Positions 47,045 through 55,821 of a stretch of DNA of 64,000 nt are shown piece by piece; position 1 is the stretch's first letter, and the number at the start of each line of letters is the position of its first letter. Source of the stretch: Neobacillus sp. CF12 (GTDB lineage: Bacteria; Bacillota; Bacilli; Bacillales; Cytobacillaceae); contig NZ_JAUCEU010000007.1 of NCBI RefSeq assembly GCF_030348765.1, positions 6,096,692 through 6,160,691 of the forward strand, written 5' to 3'. A program made the position numbers and the translations under genes. The notes beneath the pieces are model-generated. The model did no database searches. It saw nothing but the letters and a program-made list of their open reading frames with translations, and was not told where the DNA came from.

Positions 47045-47488
47045 ATGAACAAATCAAAGGTATTATCCTACAGTACAGGCACTCTATTACTATTGGTTGG
47101 GATTGCGGCTGTTGGCGTTGGAGTGGGATTAGTGATTGAACCAAGTGGAGATTGAATTGGATTGCCTCTTGAACTTCTAAAAAACTCTCCATTTGCCGAC
47201 TTTTTAATCCCAGGATTTATATTAATTGTCATCAACGGTTTCGGAAGCTTGATTGGAGCATTATTGGCATTCTTGAATAATCGTTTTGCAGGTTTCACAA
47301 CCATGATTCTTGGGATTGCCATGATCATCTGGATTATCGCCCAAGTGATTTGGATTGGTTGGGAAAGTGTACTTCAGCCGATCTTTCTAGGAGTAGGACT
47401 CGTTGAACTTGCATTTGGATTTTTGTTAACCGACCGAACGTTAGAGCATGGAATGTTTAATCGTCATCTTCATCCACATGCTCATTGA
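47045..47488 (+). pseudogene. Membrane protein gene interrupted by an in-frame TGA
   Basis: One frame from ATG 47045, behind GAGGG, reads MNKSKVLSYSTGTLLLLVGI to VIEPSGD, then TGA at 47153-47155, and continues without shift to 47488. The second half is IGLPLELLKNSPF and more, ending MFNRHLHPHAH. The intact protein would be 147 residues with about four membrane segments, of a conserved Bacillus type. The stop falls just before IGLPLELL, a position where a Trp (TGG) would fit, so a single G-to-A change is likely. It may be a real nonsense mutation or a sequencing error. A 108-residue product from TTG 47162 has no ribosome site. Confidence 0.75.
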
Positions 47489-47490
47489 GA

Positions 47491-47526
47491 AAAATAGCCT
47501 ATCCCTTAGGGGGTAGGCTATTTTTT
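47491..47526 (+). terminator. Intrinsic terminator
   Basis: AAAATAGCCTATCCC (about 47491-47505) pairs with GGGGTAGGCTATTTT (about 47510-47524), and a T-tract follows. Confidence 0.85.
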
Positions 47527-47599
47527 ATGGGAACAATAAGATAATAGTAATCAGATTAAAAGTATTTAAAAATAAAATAGTAAAATTTTCATAAAACTA

Positions 47600-47627
47600 T
47601 TGCTAATGTTCTGATTATTTGTATAAT
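47600..47627 (+). promoter_or_regulatory. Sigma-A promoter of the catabolic cluster
   Basis: The -35 TTGCTA (47600-47605) and a perfect -10 TATAAT (47622-47627) are 16 bases apart. Transcription should begin near 47634, just before the palindrome. Confidence 0.7.
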
Positions 47628-47638
47628 TCAATTATAGG

Positions 47639-47663
47639 CTACTGTCGACAGTAGTCAGACTAC
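47639..47663. promoter_or_regulatory. GntR operator palindromes
   Basis: CTACTGTCGACAGTAG (47639-47654) is a perfect 16-bp palindrome, and overlapping GTAGTC-A-GACTAC (47651-47663) is a second perfect dyad. Both lie just downstream of the expected transcription start, where a bound FadR-type repressor would block transcription of its own gene and the cluster. Confidence 0.65.
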
Positions 47664-47687
47664 AGTCGTCGGAATGGAGAGATAGTA

Positions 47688-48350
47688 ATGATTCAAGTGA
47701 AAAAATCAAATCCCTTATATGAGCAAATTTACGAGAATATCAAAGAATCCATCATAAAAGGTGATTTTAAATCTGGAGAAAGAATTGTGGATGGTTGGAT
47801 TGCAGAAAAACTGGGTGTAAGCAGGAGTCCTGTTAGGGAGGCATTTCGTAAACTTGAACAAGATGGCCTCCTAGTGAATCAGGATGGCACAACTCTTGTA
47901 TATAAACCAAATGTAGAAGATTTGATTGATCTCTTTGAGGTTCGAGCAGGATTGGAAGGAATGGCAATATTCCTGGCTACAAAAAAGATAACGGATGAAG
48001 AACTACAAGAGCTTGAGGAATCACTTGTACGCGTAAAAAAAGCAATAGAAGAAAGAAATACTGCGGAAGTTATTAAATTAAACACCTTTTTCCATGGTTC
48101 AATTGTAAAAATTAGCGGAAACAGCAGACTGCAAGAAATGATGGGGAAGATAAACAATTTAATCCTCCTTTATAGAAATAACTTTTTTGCAAAATATTAT
48201 GGCGATGATGTTTTTATTGAGGAACATTATGATTTATTTAATGCGTTAAAGTCTGGAAATGCAGAGGCTGCTTCTGAAAAAATGAGACTGCATATCCTTA
48301 ATGATTTGGAACAATTAAAAGAGAAGTTAAAACATCACCAAGAAGAATAA
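47688..48350 (+). CDS. GntR-family regulator, FadR-type
   Basis: A 220-residue regulator with an N-terminal winged helix (about 1-70: KLGVSRSPVREAFRKLEQDGL) and a helical FCD ligand-binding domain (about 80-215). Its FCD motif is DLFEVRAGLEGMAIFLA, then NTFFHGSIVKISGNSRL with the metal-binding His, and EEHYDLFNALKSG with the later His. GGAGAG precedes the ATG. It most likely represses the aromatic-degradation genes until a pathway substrate or intermediate binds. The palindromes upstream are its probable site. Confidence 0.9.
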   Translation: MIQVKKSNPLYEQIYENIKESIIKGDFKSGERIVDGWIAEKLGVSRSPVREAFRKLEQDGLLVNQDGTTLVYKPNVEDLIDLFEVRAGLEGMAIFLATKKITDEELQELEESLVRVKKAIEERNTAEVIKLNTFFHGSIVKISGNSRLQEMMGKINNLILLYRNNFFAKYYGDDVFIEEHYDLFNALKSGNAEAASEKMRLHILNDLEQLKEKLKHHQEE

Positions 48351-48377
48351 CCTATATGTTTAGAAGGGAGTAAGAGG

Positions 48378-49079
48378 ATGACGGCAATATGGGAAAAATA
48401 TCTTGATGTACGAGATTTAAAAAACTATTCTACCAGTGGATTCGGAAAGAAATACGGTATCGGTAAAAATCCAGCGCTAATTATTGTCGATGTTACATAT
48501 GGGTTCACTGGTGAAAAAGCGGAACCGATTGAAGAATCAATCAAAAAGTATCCTGCAAGCTGTGGTGTTGCAAGCTGGGAATCGATTAAACATATTCAAC
48601 GTTTATTGATGGCTGCTCGGGATATAGGAATTCCTGTTTACTATACCATCATTGAAGGATATAAAGATTCTTCAAACGAACGGGTTGCTGTTAAGGGGAA
48701 TCTGTTTTCCCATCCTACTTTACTAGAAGGGGAGAAAGGTACATGGGTAGTTAACGAACTTAAGCCTATTCCCGGTGAAATTGTCTTATCAAAAAAGAAA
48801 CCAAGTGCTTTTTTTGGCACCCCACTGGTTACCCATTTAATGGCAGATAAAGTTGATAGTGTGATCGTAACAGGATGTACAACGAGCGGATGTATCCGAA
48901 GTACAGTTGTCGATGCATTTTCATATAACTACCAAGTGATTGTACCGGAGGAATGTGTATTTGATCGGAGTATTACCTCGCATGCTATTAATCTCTTTGA
49001 TATGCAGCAGAAATATGCAGATGTGGTAAAAACAGAAGATGTAATTAAGGAGTTGAAATTACTTTCTCTAGTTAAATGA
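48378..49079 (+). CDS. Isochorismatase-family amidase, maleamate amidohydrolase-like
   Basis: A 233-residue cysteine hydrolase. The triad is visible: Asp38 in IIVDVTYGF, Lys140/141 in LSKKKPSAFFG, and Cys172 in TGCTTSGCIRST. The family includes N-carbamoylsarcosine amidase, nicotinamidase and maleamate amidohydrolase (NicF). Here it directly precedes a maleate isomerase and shares a cluster with a NicX-type enzyme, so maleamate to maleate plus ammonia is the likely reaction. The substrate is inferred from context; the fold alone would allow others. Confidence 0.82.
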   Translation: MTAIWEKYLDVRDLKNYSTSGFGKKYGIGKNPALIIVDVTYGFTGEKAEPIEESIKKYPASCGVASWESIKHIQRLLMAARDIGIPVYYTIIEGYKDSSNERVAVKGNLFSHPTLLEGEKGTWVVNELKPIPGEIVLSKKKPSAFFGTPLVTHLMADKVDSVIVTGCTTSGCIRSTVVDAFSYNYQVIVPEECVFDRSITSHAINLFDMQQKYADVVKTEDVIKELKLLSLVK

Positions 49080-49122
49080 TATTTTCAAAGATAAACGACT
49101 AAAGAAAAAGGATGTGTAAATT

Positions 49123-49872
49123 GTGACGAAGAATTATCGAATCGGTCTCATCGTTCCAAGCTCAAATACAACCATGGAAACAGAAATACCTGCTATGTTG
49201 CAATCGAGAAAGAATCAAAGCGAAACATTTACCTTTCACTCAAGCAGAATGAGAATGTTGCATGTGACAAAGGAAGAGTTAGCCAAAATGGATTTAGAGA
49301 GTGATCGCTGCGCCGTAGAACTATCGGATGCTAGATGTGATGCGATTGCATATGCCTGTCTGGTAGCGATTATGTCTCAAGGATCTGGGTACCATTGCCT
49401 TTCAGAGTCCCGTCTCACTGGGATTGCGAAGGAAAATGGTGCAAATGTATCCGTTATTAGCAGTGCAGGTGCACTGGTTGAAGGTATACGAACCTTAGGG
49501 GCAAAAAAAGTAGCAATAATCACACCATATATGAAACCGCTTACGAAAATGGTTGTTGATTATATTGAAGAAAGCGAGATAAAGGTAACAGATTCTATTA
49601 GTTTAGAAGTAGCTGATAATTTAGAAGTGGGTAGGTTAAATCCTCTAAATCTACTAGAAATAGTGAAGGATCTAGATATTAGTCAAGCGGATGCGGTCGT
49701 TTTATCTGCATGTGTTCAAATGCCATCGTTGCCGGCCATTCAAAAAGTAGAAGAAAGAATAGGATTACCTGTCCTATCTGCAGGTACAGCAACAGTTTAC
49801 CAAATCCTTAAGAGTTTAAATTTAAAAACAAAGGTACCAAATGCAGGAAGATTACTTTCCGGTTCTTTTTAA
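49123..49872 (+). CDS. Maleate cis-trans isomerase
   Basis: A 249-residue Asp/Glu-racemase-superfamily enzyme that converts maleate to fumarate. It starts with GLIVPSSNTTMETEIP, the carboxylate-binding loop of maleate isomerases. The two catalytic Cys lie in AYACLVAIMSQG (Cys79) and VVLSACVQMPSL (Cys197), the expected spacing. Arylmalonate decarboxylase and Asp racemase relatives share the fold, but the SSNT motif fits maleate isomerase best. It starts at GTG 49123. Its product enters the TCA cycle, completing the lower pathway. Confidence 0.85.
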   Translation: MTKNYRIGLIVPSSNTTMETEIPAMLQSRKNQSETFTFHSSRMRMLHVTKEELAKMDLESDRCAVELSDARCDAIAYACLVAIMSQGSGYHCLSESRLTGIAKENGANVSVISSAGALVEGIRTLGAKKVAIITPYMKPLTKMVVDYIEESEIKVTDSISLEVADNLEVGRLNPLNLLEIVKDLDISQADAVVLSACVQMPSLPAIQKVEERIGLPVLSAGTATVYQILKSLNLKTKVPNAGRLLSGSF

Positions 49873-49910
49873 AATACTATAAATCTATCGTTGAAAATGG
49901 AGGGTATTGA

Positions 49911-51851
49911 ATGACAGAACAATATTCTAAGTTATTTTCTCCAGGAAAAATTGGAAATCTTGAGTTGAAAAATCGAATCGTAAAAGCCCCACAATCGACA
50001 GGTCTTAGTAATCGTGACGGGACAGTTTCGGAAAGATTAGTAAGACACTACAAAGAACTGGCTCGTGGTGGTACAGGACTGATCATAGTTGAATATACGT
50101 ACATCGATAATGAAGCCAGTAAATCTGCATACTGCCAGTTAGGTATTAGTGATAATGAACATATCGCGGGTTTATCTTGGCTTGTTTCTTCGATTCACGA
50201 CGAAGGAGCAAAAGTAGGGATTCAAATTGAACATTGCGGAAGGCAAAAATTCCTAGGAACACCTCCAATAAAAGCACCTTCTAGAATTCCATGGCCAACA
50301 CTTTATGAACAATCTGGGGTTGTGCCTGAAGAACTTACAATTGAAGAAATCAAACAAATCATTGAAGATTTCGGTGATGCAGCAAAAAGAGCTCAGACTG
50401 CTGGATTTGATTTAGTTGAAATACATGCCGCACACGGATATTTGATTACAAACTTTCTTTCCCCTCACACAAATAAGCGAACCGATTTATACGGTGGAAC
50501 GCTAGAGAACAGAATGAGATTTTTAGTAGAAGTCATCAAAAACGTAAAAGCAAAAGTTGGTGATCAATTCCCTATTACAATGAGAATTAACGGGACTGAT
50601 TATGAACCTGATGGCATTACAATTGATGAAAGCGTTGAGGTATGTAAACAGGCAGAAAAGTTAGGTGTTTTAGCTTTCCATGTTTCTGGCGGAGACCATC
50701 ACATGATGAATTATCAAGTTAGCCCGATGACCGTACCGAATGGACCTAACGTCTGGGCAGCAGAAGAAATAAAACGCTCAGTATCTGTTCCCATTATTGC
50801 TTCAGGGTCGATTAACACCCCTAAGTTCGCTGAAGATATCCTCAAAGAAGAAAAAGCAGACTTTGTTTCTCTGGGCAGACCGTTACTAGCAGATCCCTAC
50901 TTCCCTTTGAAAGCGAAAGATGGCAGGTCAGAAGATATTATTCCTTGTATTCGCTGTAACGATGGATGTATGGAAAGGACCTTCTTCAACTTTCGTTCCA
51001 TTAGATGCTCAGTCAATCCAACTATGGGTAGAGAAGGGGAGTTAACCATCACTCCATCTAGTACTCCTAAGAATATTGTTGTTGTTGGGGGAGGGCCGGC
51101 TGGCATGGAAGCGGCAAGGGTTAGTGCGCTTCGTGGTCATAAGGTTACATTAGTGGAAAAAAGGAAACTTGGCGGGGCGTTGTTAACATCAAGGGTTTCA
51201 CCATTTAAAGCAGACATTCATTTATTGGAAAACTATTATGCTGCTCAAATCGAAAAGTTGGAAATAAAAGTTGTCCATGAAGAAGCAACACTCGATTCGA
51301 TTAGAGATGGTGACTTTGATGCTGCTGTTGTCGCTGTTGGGAAGGTTCCAAATACCCTCTATATGAAAGGGATGGAATCATCCAAAGTAGTTCAAGCAAT
51401 CGATGTTTTGTCTCAAAAGGCCGAAACTGGACAAAACGTGGTGATTATTGGCGGGGGAATGACTGGTGTTGAAACGGCTATATTTCTTGCAAATCAGGGA
51501 AAAAACGTCGTGATTATTGATAAAGCCTCAGAAATCATGAGTAATGAATTGGTTACGTTTAAAATTTCATATTTTGAATTCCTAGCCAAAAAAAATGTTG
51601 TTATCTATACTTCTGTCGAAGGAAAAACAGTAACCAAAGAAGCGGTGACATTTGTGGATAAAGCAGGAAACGAACAAAGTATTCCTGCAGACACTATTAT
51701 TTTTGCAACGGGTTACACAGCAAATGCAGAATTATCATCTCAATTGAAGAACCAAGAACAACTTGAAATCTATCAAATTGGAGATGGGCATCGTCCTGGG
51801 AAAATTTACGATGCAGTCCATGAAGGTTACTTAACAGGTTTGCGAATATAG
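49911..51851 (+). CDS. 2,4-dienoyl-CoA reductase-like old yellow enzyme
   Basis: A 646-residue multidomain flavoprotein. Residues about 1-330 form the FMN TIM barrel (NRIVKAPQSTGLSNRDG, EIHAAHGYLITNFLSP). CIRCNDGCMER and a later Cys in IRCSVNP bind one 4Fe-4S. Residues about 385-646 bind FAD (VVVGGGPAGMEAAR) and NAD(P)H (VVIIGGGMTGVETA). Such enzymes reduce activated C=C bonds, for example in dienoyl-CoA or unsaturated carboxylates. In this cluster it probably reduces a ring or a ring-cleavage product; the substrate is unknown. AATGGAGGG precedes the ATG. Confidence 0.9.
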   Translation: MTEQYSKLFSPGKIGNLELKNRIVKAPQSTGLSNRDGTVSERLVRHYKELARGGTGLIIVEYTYIDNEASKSAYCQLGISDNEHIAGLSWLVSSIHDEGAKVGIQIEHCGRQKFLGTPPIKAPSRIPWPTLYEQSGVVPEELTIEEIKQIIEDFGDAAKRAQTAGFDLVEIHAAHGYLITNFLSPHTNKRTDLYGGTLENRMRFLVEVIKNVKAKVGDQFPITMRINGTDYEPDGITIDESVEVCKQAEKLGVLAFHVSGGDHHMMNYQVSPMTVPNGPNVWAAEEIKRSVSVPIIASGSINTPKFAEDILKEEKADFVSLGRPLLADPYFPLKAKDGRSEDIIPCIRCNDGCMERTFFNFRSIRCSVNPTMGREGELTITPSSTPKNIVVVGGGPAGMEAARVSALRGHKVTLVEKRKLGGALLTSRVSPFKADIHLLENYYAAQIEKLEIKVVHEEATLDSIRDGDFDAAVVAVGKVPNTLYMKGMESSKVVQAIDVLSQKAETGQNVVIIGGGMTGVETAIFLANQGKNVVIIDKASEIMSNELVTFKISYFEFLAKKNVVIYTSVEGKTVTKEAVTFVDKAGNEQSIPADTIIFATGYTANAELSSQLKNQEQLEIYQIGDGHRPGKIYDAVHEGYLTGLRI

Positions 51852-51883
51852 TAATTTTTATAAACGAAAAGGAGTGTTCTTAT

Positions 51884-53233
51884 ATGTGTCAGGGATCAAG
51901 TTCACCGCTTTCTCCTAGAGTTAAAGCTATTCTTGAAGAATTTCAAGCAAGTCTAGAACAGGGAATATCAAAACTAAGCGTTCTAAATGATGAAGAGATT
52001 CATCAAACAGAACTAGAAAAAATATTCGGTAAAAGATGGAATTTTTTAGCGCATGAGTCCGAAATTCCCAACAAAAATGATTATGTGCTTCGGAGTATCG
52101 GTGATGATTCGTTTATTGTCAGCAGGGGAAGTGACGGGGAAATTCGTGTGATGTTAGATATTTGTCCACATCGTGGAGCAAGTATCTGTAGAGCAGAAAA
52201 AGGAAGTTCCTCGCATTTCCAATGTCCTTATCACGGCTGGACGTTTAAGAACAATGGTGATTTAGTAGGAACCCCTTCATTTAAGGATGCTTACAGTGGT
52301 CTGAACCGTAAGGAATGGGGACTAACACATGCACCACGGGTAGAAATCTTTCATGGGTTTGTCTTTGCGACTTTAGATGAAAATGCTCCAGACCTTAAGG
52401 AATCTTTAGCTGGTATCGGTTGGTATTTAGACATGATTTTTTCCCTTCAGGATGAAGGAATGGAGGTTCTAGGTGAGCCTCAACGATTTGTAATTAAAGC
52501 AAACTGGAAGATTGCCGCTGAGAATTTTTCCGGAGACGATTATCACTTATTGACACTCCATAAATCGACCTATGATATTGGGGTCATGCAAATTCCTCTT
52601 AGAGAAAACATGAAAGGATACCATATACAGGCTGGAAATGGACATGGGGTAAGTTTCTCGATTGACCTTGAAAGTAAGGATCCGCTTTTCTTCTATTATC
52701 CTGAAGAAATTGTCAAAACCTTTAATTTAGATAATCTTACCGATAAGCAAATTGAACTTGCTCGTGGTTCACGTGTATGTGTCGGGAATATTTTTCCGAA
52801 TATTTCGTTTTTAATGCTGCCGTTAAGTCCTGACCCCAAAACGATTCCACCGACACCGTTATTTACTTGGAGAGTATGGCAGCCTAAAGGAAAGGATGAA
52901 ATTGAAGTTTGGAACTGGTTTATGATGTATAAAAACACCTCAGAAGAATTTAAACGTGCTTCCTATAGGGCGGCAATGTCAACCTTTGGTATAGCGGGGA
53001 CGTTTGAACTGGATGACGCAATACCTTGGGAAACAATAACCAAAAATGCAAAAGGAACATTTGCGAGGAAGAAAATGAACCTTAACCTTCAAATGGGGAT
53101 GGAAGGGATGGGTGTGGCGAAACAAGTAATGGATTGGCCATTTCCAGGTATCGCCTATTATCCACGTTATGAGGAAGGAAACCAACGCCATTTATATCGA
53201 CATTATTTAGAAGAAATGCTATCAGAAGAGTAA
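51884..53233 (+). CDS. Rieske non-haem iron oxygenase, alpha subunit
   Basis: A 449-residue catalytic subunit of an aromatic-ring-hydroxylating dioxygenase. The Rieske 2Fe-2S ligands are Cys94 and His96 in CPHRGAS, then Cys114 and His117 in CPYHGW. The mononuclear iron His pair is in ENFSGDDYHLLTLHKS, and the bridging Asp precedes it. The carboxylate ligand should be an Asp in the FELDDAIPW part. It would cis-dihydroxylate or mono-oxygenate an aromatic ring. AAAAGGAG precedes the ATG. The ring type is not set by sequence; context favours an N-heteroaromatic or fused ring. Confidence 0.93.
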   Translation: MCQGSSSPLSPRVKAILEEFQASLEQGISKLSVLNDEEIHQTELEKIFGKRWNFLAHESEIPNKNDYVLRSIGDDSFIVSRGSDGEIRVMLDICPHRGASICRAEKGSSSHFQCPYHGWTFKNNGDLVGTPSFKDAYSGLNRKEWGLTHAPRVEIFHGFVFATLDENAPDLKESLAGIGWYLDMIFSLQDEGMEVLGEPQRFVIKANWKIAAENFSGDDYHLLTLHKSTYDIGVMQIPLRENMKGYHIQAGNGHGVSFSIDLESKDPLFFYYPEEIVKTFNLDNLTDKQIELARGSRVCVGNIFPNISFLMLPLSPDPKTIPPTPLFTWRVWQPKGKDEIEVWNWFMMYKNTSEEFKRASYRAAMSTFGIAGTFELDDAIPWETITKNAKGTFARKKMNLNLQMGMEGMGVAKQVMDWPFPGIAYYPRYEEGNQRHLYRHYLEEMLSEE

Positions 53234-53253
53234 AAGGAAAAGGAGGAATCCGA

Positions 53254-53763
53254 ATGAAAGTTCCGTTTGATTTTTATCAAGAAGGAATAGAGTTTTTTCT
53301 TAATGAAGCTGAATTGATAGACGATGGCAGGTTTAGGGATTGGCTAGAACTGATGACCGATGACTTTACGTATCGCATTCCGGTTCGGGTTACCCGTGAA
53401 AAAGCAGCGCCTTCAGAATTCAGTGACTTGGCTAGTCATATGGACGAAACCAAAAACACGATGGAAATCCGCATACTTCGTGCCTATTCGGAATACAACT
53501 GGGCGGAAGATCCTGCATCAAGAACAAGGCATTTCTTAACGAATTTCAGAGCGAAAATGGACCAAGAAGTTGACAATGAGATTCATTTTAAAACTAACTT
53601 TTTATTATACAGAGGAAAATTTGATTCTCCAACCTTTCAGTTTTTAAGCGGAGAAAGACACGATACCATTCGGCGGATAGATGGGGAATGGAAAATTTCA
53701 AAAAGACTGATTTTACTTGATCATGCAACCATCCCAATGAATAATTTAGCGATTTTCATATAA
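53254..53763 (+). CDS. Aromatic-ring-hydroxylating dioxygenase, beta subunit
   Basis: A 169-residue small subunit with the cystatin-like, SnoaL-type fold. Family features are FLNEAELIDDGRFRDWLELMTDDFTY near the N-terminus, RTRHFLTNFRA in the middle, and RRIDGEWKISKRLILLDH at the end. It has no metal centre and stabilises the alpha3-beta3 hexamer. It starts 20 bases after the alpha gene with AGGAGG ahead, so both are made together. Confidence 0.92.
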   Translation: MKVPFDFYQEGIEFFLNEAELIDDGRFRDWLELMTDDFTYRIPVRVTREKAAPSEFSDLASHMDETKNTMEIRILRAYSEYNWAEDPASRTRHFLTNFRAKMDQEVDNEIHFKTNFLLYRGKFDSPTFQFLSGERHDTIRRIDGEWKISKRLILLDHATIPMNNLAIFI

Positions 53764-53796
53764 AGAAGCAAAAATACAAGATTAGGAGAATTCTAA

Positions 53797-54027
53797 ATGA
53801 AGGAAAAAGAGAACTTTATCCAGGTTGCAAATGAGTTTACTTGTGTTCACGTTCGAAAAATCAACACCAAAAACGGTGAAATGCTTGAGATTGAATCAAA
53901 AAAGAATGATGGAAAAATCACATTGGATGCGATGCAGCTCGAGAGCTTGACGTTATTGACACCCGAACACTTCTCAAAGTTTTTTGAAATACATTTTGGT
54001 CTGGATGACACCTTCTCTAAAAAATAA
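53797..54027 (+). CDS. Small hypothetical protein in Rieske operon
   Basis: A 76-residue protein with its own good ribosome site (TTAGGAGAATT). It has one Cys only, so it is not a ferredoxin. Short strands (TCVHVRKINTK, MLEIESKK) and a helical end (LTPEHFSKFFEIHFG) suggest a small alpha/beta fold. It lies between the dioxygenase beta gene and the extradiol dioxygenase on the same transcript. I do not know its role; it might bind a partner or a substrate. Confidence 0.7.
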   Translation: MKEKENFIQVANEFTCVHVRKINTKNGEMLEIESKKNDGKITLDAMQLESLTLLTPEHFSKFFEIHFGLDDTFSKK

Positions 54028-54063
54028 TTACAGCTGCATATTCGGTTAGAAAGGAGAAAACTC

Positions 54064-54963
54064 ATGCATTCGAAGGCTCAAAGGTTTGAACATGTGGAAT
54101 TAAAAGTAATTGATCTTTCTAAGGCAATGGATTTTTATAAAAATGCTTTGGGGTTAGTGGAGATTGGGAAAGAAGATGGAGTCATTTATTTAGGCTGTGG
54201 CTACGACAAAAATTACGACCTCGCCATTTCCGAAGGCGGAACAGGGGTTTCGCATTTTGCGGTCAGGGTGGATAATGAGGAAGAGTTAGAGTCCTTTTAC
54301 AAGAAAATAACCAATCTTGGAGTAAAGGTGGTCCGTCATAATGGGACAGAACCGGGCCAAGTTAAAGGGATTCGTTTCCCTTTACCGAGCGGCATTCCAA
54401 TGGAGTTTGTGCTTGTTGCTGATAATAGCTACGTCAATCCAGCCAGACCGGCGTTCCCTAGAAATGTTGCATCTGCACCATTAAACATTGATCATATTAA
54501 TCTCATGACCGTTGATGTAAAAAAAGAAACAGATTTTTTTCATGAAGTTCTTAATTTTAAAATCTCTGATATTGTGGATCCCGAAATGAATGGAAAATAC
54601 ATGATGTCCTTCATGCGTTTTCGTGGCTATCATCATGATGTAGCAACAACGATTACAAAAAATCCAAACGATACTCTGCATCACCTCTCATGGACGATGA
54701 GCAATTTTGAGCATATAAAAGTGGCTTGCGATGTACTTTCGCAATTTGAAATTGACGTCGAAATGGGACCAGGACGTCATCCAATAGGTCCGAATTTATA
54801 TGCTTACTACTTGGAACCCGGTGGAAATCGTTTTGAGTATGTATCTGAACAAGCATATTTAGATCCTGACTCCCCAGTGAAAATATGGAGAAGTATGGCC
54901 GACACACTGGAATCATGGTCAAGACTTCGAAAACCACCGGGCAGTTTTATTAAAGGGTCATAA
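54064..54963 (+). CDS. Extradiol ring-cleavage dioxygenase (VOC fold)
   Basis: A 299-residue two-domain type I extradiol dioxygenase. The N-terminal half is a VOC module (FEHVELKVIDLSKAMDFYK). The C-terminal module holds the iron ligands His144 in NIDHINLM, His206/207 in LHHLSW and Glu258 in GGNRFEYVSE, so it should be active. It would open a catechol-like ring next to the two hydroxyls. It sits just before a cis-dihydrodiol dehydrogenase, which makes such catechols, and forms the upper part of the pathway with it. GAAAGGAG precedes the ATG. Confidence 0.88.
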   Translation: MHSKAQRFEHVELKVIDLSKAMDFYKNALGLVEIGKEDGVIYLGCGYDKNYDLAISEGGTGVSHFAVRVDNEEELESFYKKITNLGVKVVRHNGTEPGQVKGIRFPLPSGIPMEFVLVADNSYVNPARPAFPRNVASAPLNIDHINLMTVDVKKETDFFHEVLNFKISDIVDPEMNGKYMMSFMRFRGYHHDVATTITKNPNDTLHHLSWTMSNFEHIKVACDVLSQFEIDVEMGPGRHPIGPNLYAYYLEPGGNRFEYVSEQAYLDPDSPVKIWRSMADTLESWSRLRKPPGSFIKGS

Positions 54964-54985
54964 CCGTAAAAGGAGAGTGGAGGAA

Positions 54986-55774
54986 ATGGCACGCTTTAAT
55001 GGAAAGGTAGCAATCATTACAGGTGGGACCTCCGGCTTAGGCCGGGCGGTTGCTGAGCGCTTTATCGAAGAAGGAGCGCATATATGTGTGGCAGATATAT
55101 CGCTTGGAAGACTCGAGGAAATGAAGGCTATTTATGGGGAGAAAATGATCACCGTTCATACAGATGTCAGTACTGTTGAAGGTAACATCAAAATGGTTGA
55201 ATCTACTGTTGAAGCTTTTGGAAAGATTGATATTTTTATAGCAAATGCTGGGATTTATGACGGCAATGTAGGTCTAATAGATTTACCGCTTGAACGGATT
55301 GAAGCAGCATTCGATGAAGTAATTAATGTGAATGTCAAAGGATACTTGCTTGGAGCAAAAACGGTCCTTCCAGAGCTTTTAAAAACAGAAGGCTGCATGA
55401 TTTTTACAGCTTCACATGCTAGTTTTTATTCTGCTGGAGGGGGTCCCATTTACACTGCATCGAAACATGCTATTGCAGGTTTAATAAAAGAATTGGCCTA
55501 TGAGCTGGCACCTAAAATTCGTGTGAATGGTGTGGCACCCGGAGTGATTGCCACGAATATGGGGATGCCCAAGTCCTTAGGTCCGCAGGCCCCCTCTATT
55601 ATATCGGGTGTTGAACATTCCTTACCATTACCTTTTATTCCAGAGTCTAAGGATTATGTTGAACTATATGTATTACTTGCATCAGAAGGAGCAAAGGCAA
55701 TGACAGGGACAATCATTCAGGCAGACAACGGAATTAGCATTAGAGGTTTAGTGAAAACATCAGGTGGTTTTTGA
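54986..55774 (+). CDS. cis-2,3-dihydrodiol dehydrogenase, SDR family
   Basis: A 262-residue short-chain dehydrogenase. NAD-binding GGTSGLGRAVAE, then NAGIYDG, Ser in FTASHAS, and Tyr-x3-Lys in YTASKHA are all intact. The sequence around NVKGYLLGAK and IRVNGVAPG resembles BphB-type dihydrodiol dehydrogenases. These oxidise the Rieske product to a catechol. ATG 54986 is preferred over GTG 54977, which would sit too close to AAAGGAG. It follows the extradiol gene by 22 bases. Confidence 0.88.
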   Translation: MARFNGKVAIITGGTSGLGRAVAERFIEEGAHICVADISLGRLEEMKAIYGEKMITVHTDVSTVEGNIKMVESTVEAFGKIDIFIANAGIYDGNVGLIDLPLERIEAAFDEVINVNVKGYLLGAKTVLPELLKTEGCMIFTASHASFYSAGGGPIYTASKHAIAGLIKELAYELAPKIRVNGVAPGVIATNMGMPKSLGPQAPSIISGVEHSLPLPFIPESKDYVELYVLLASEGAKAMTGTIIQADNGISIRGLVKTSGGF

Positions 55775-55821
55775 TATTTTAGCTTTAAAACTAAATTTTT
55801 CCTAAAATAGGAGGATAGTAG

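Noticed and set aside
47153..47155. TGA read as selenocysteine
   Set aside because: The surrounding residues have no redox motif, and Trp is the likelier original residue; no selenocysteine machinery or stem-loop is visible.
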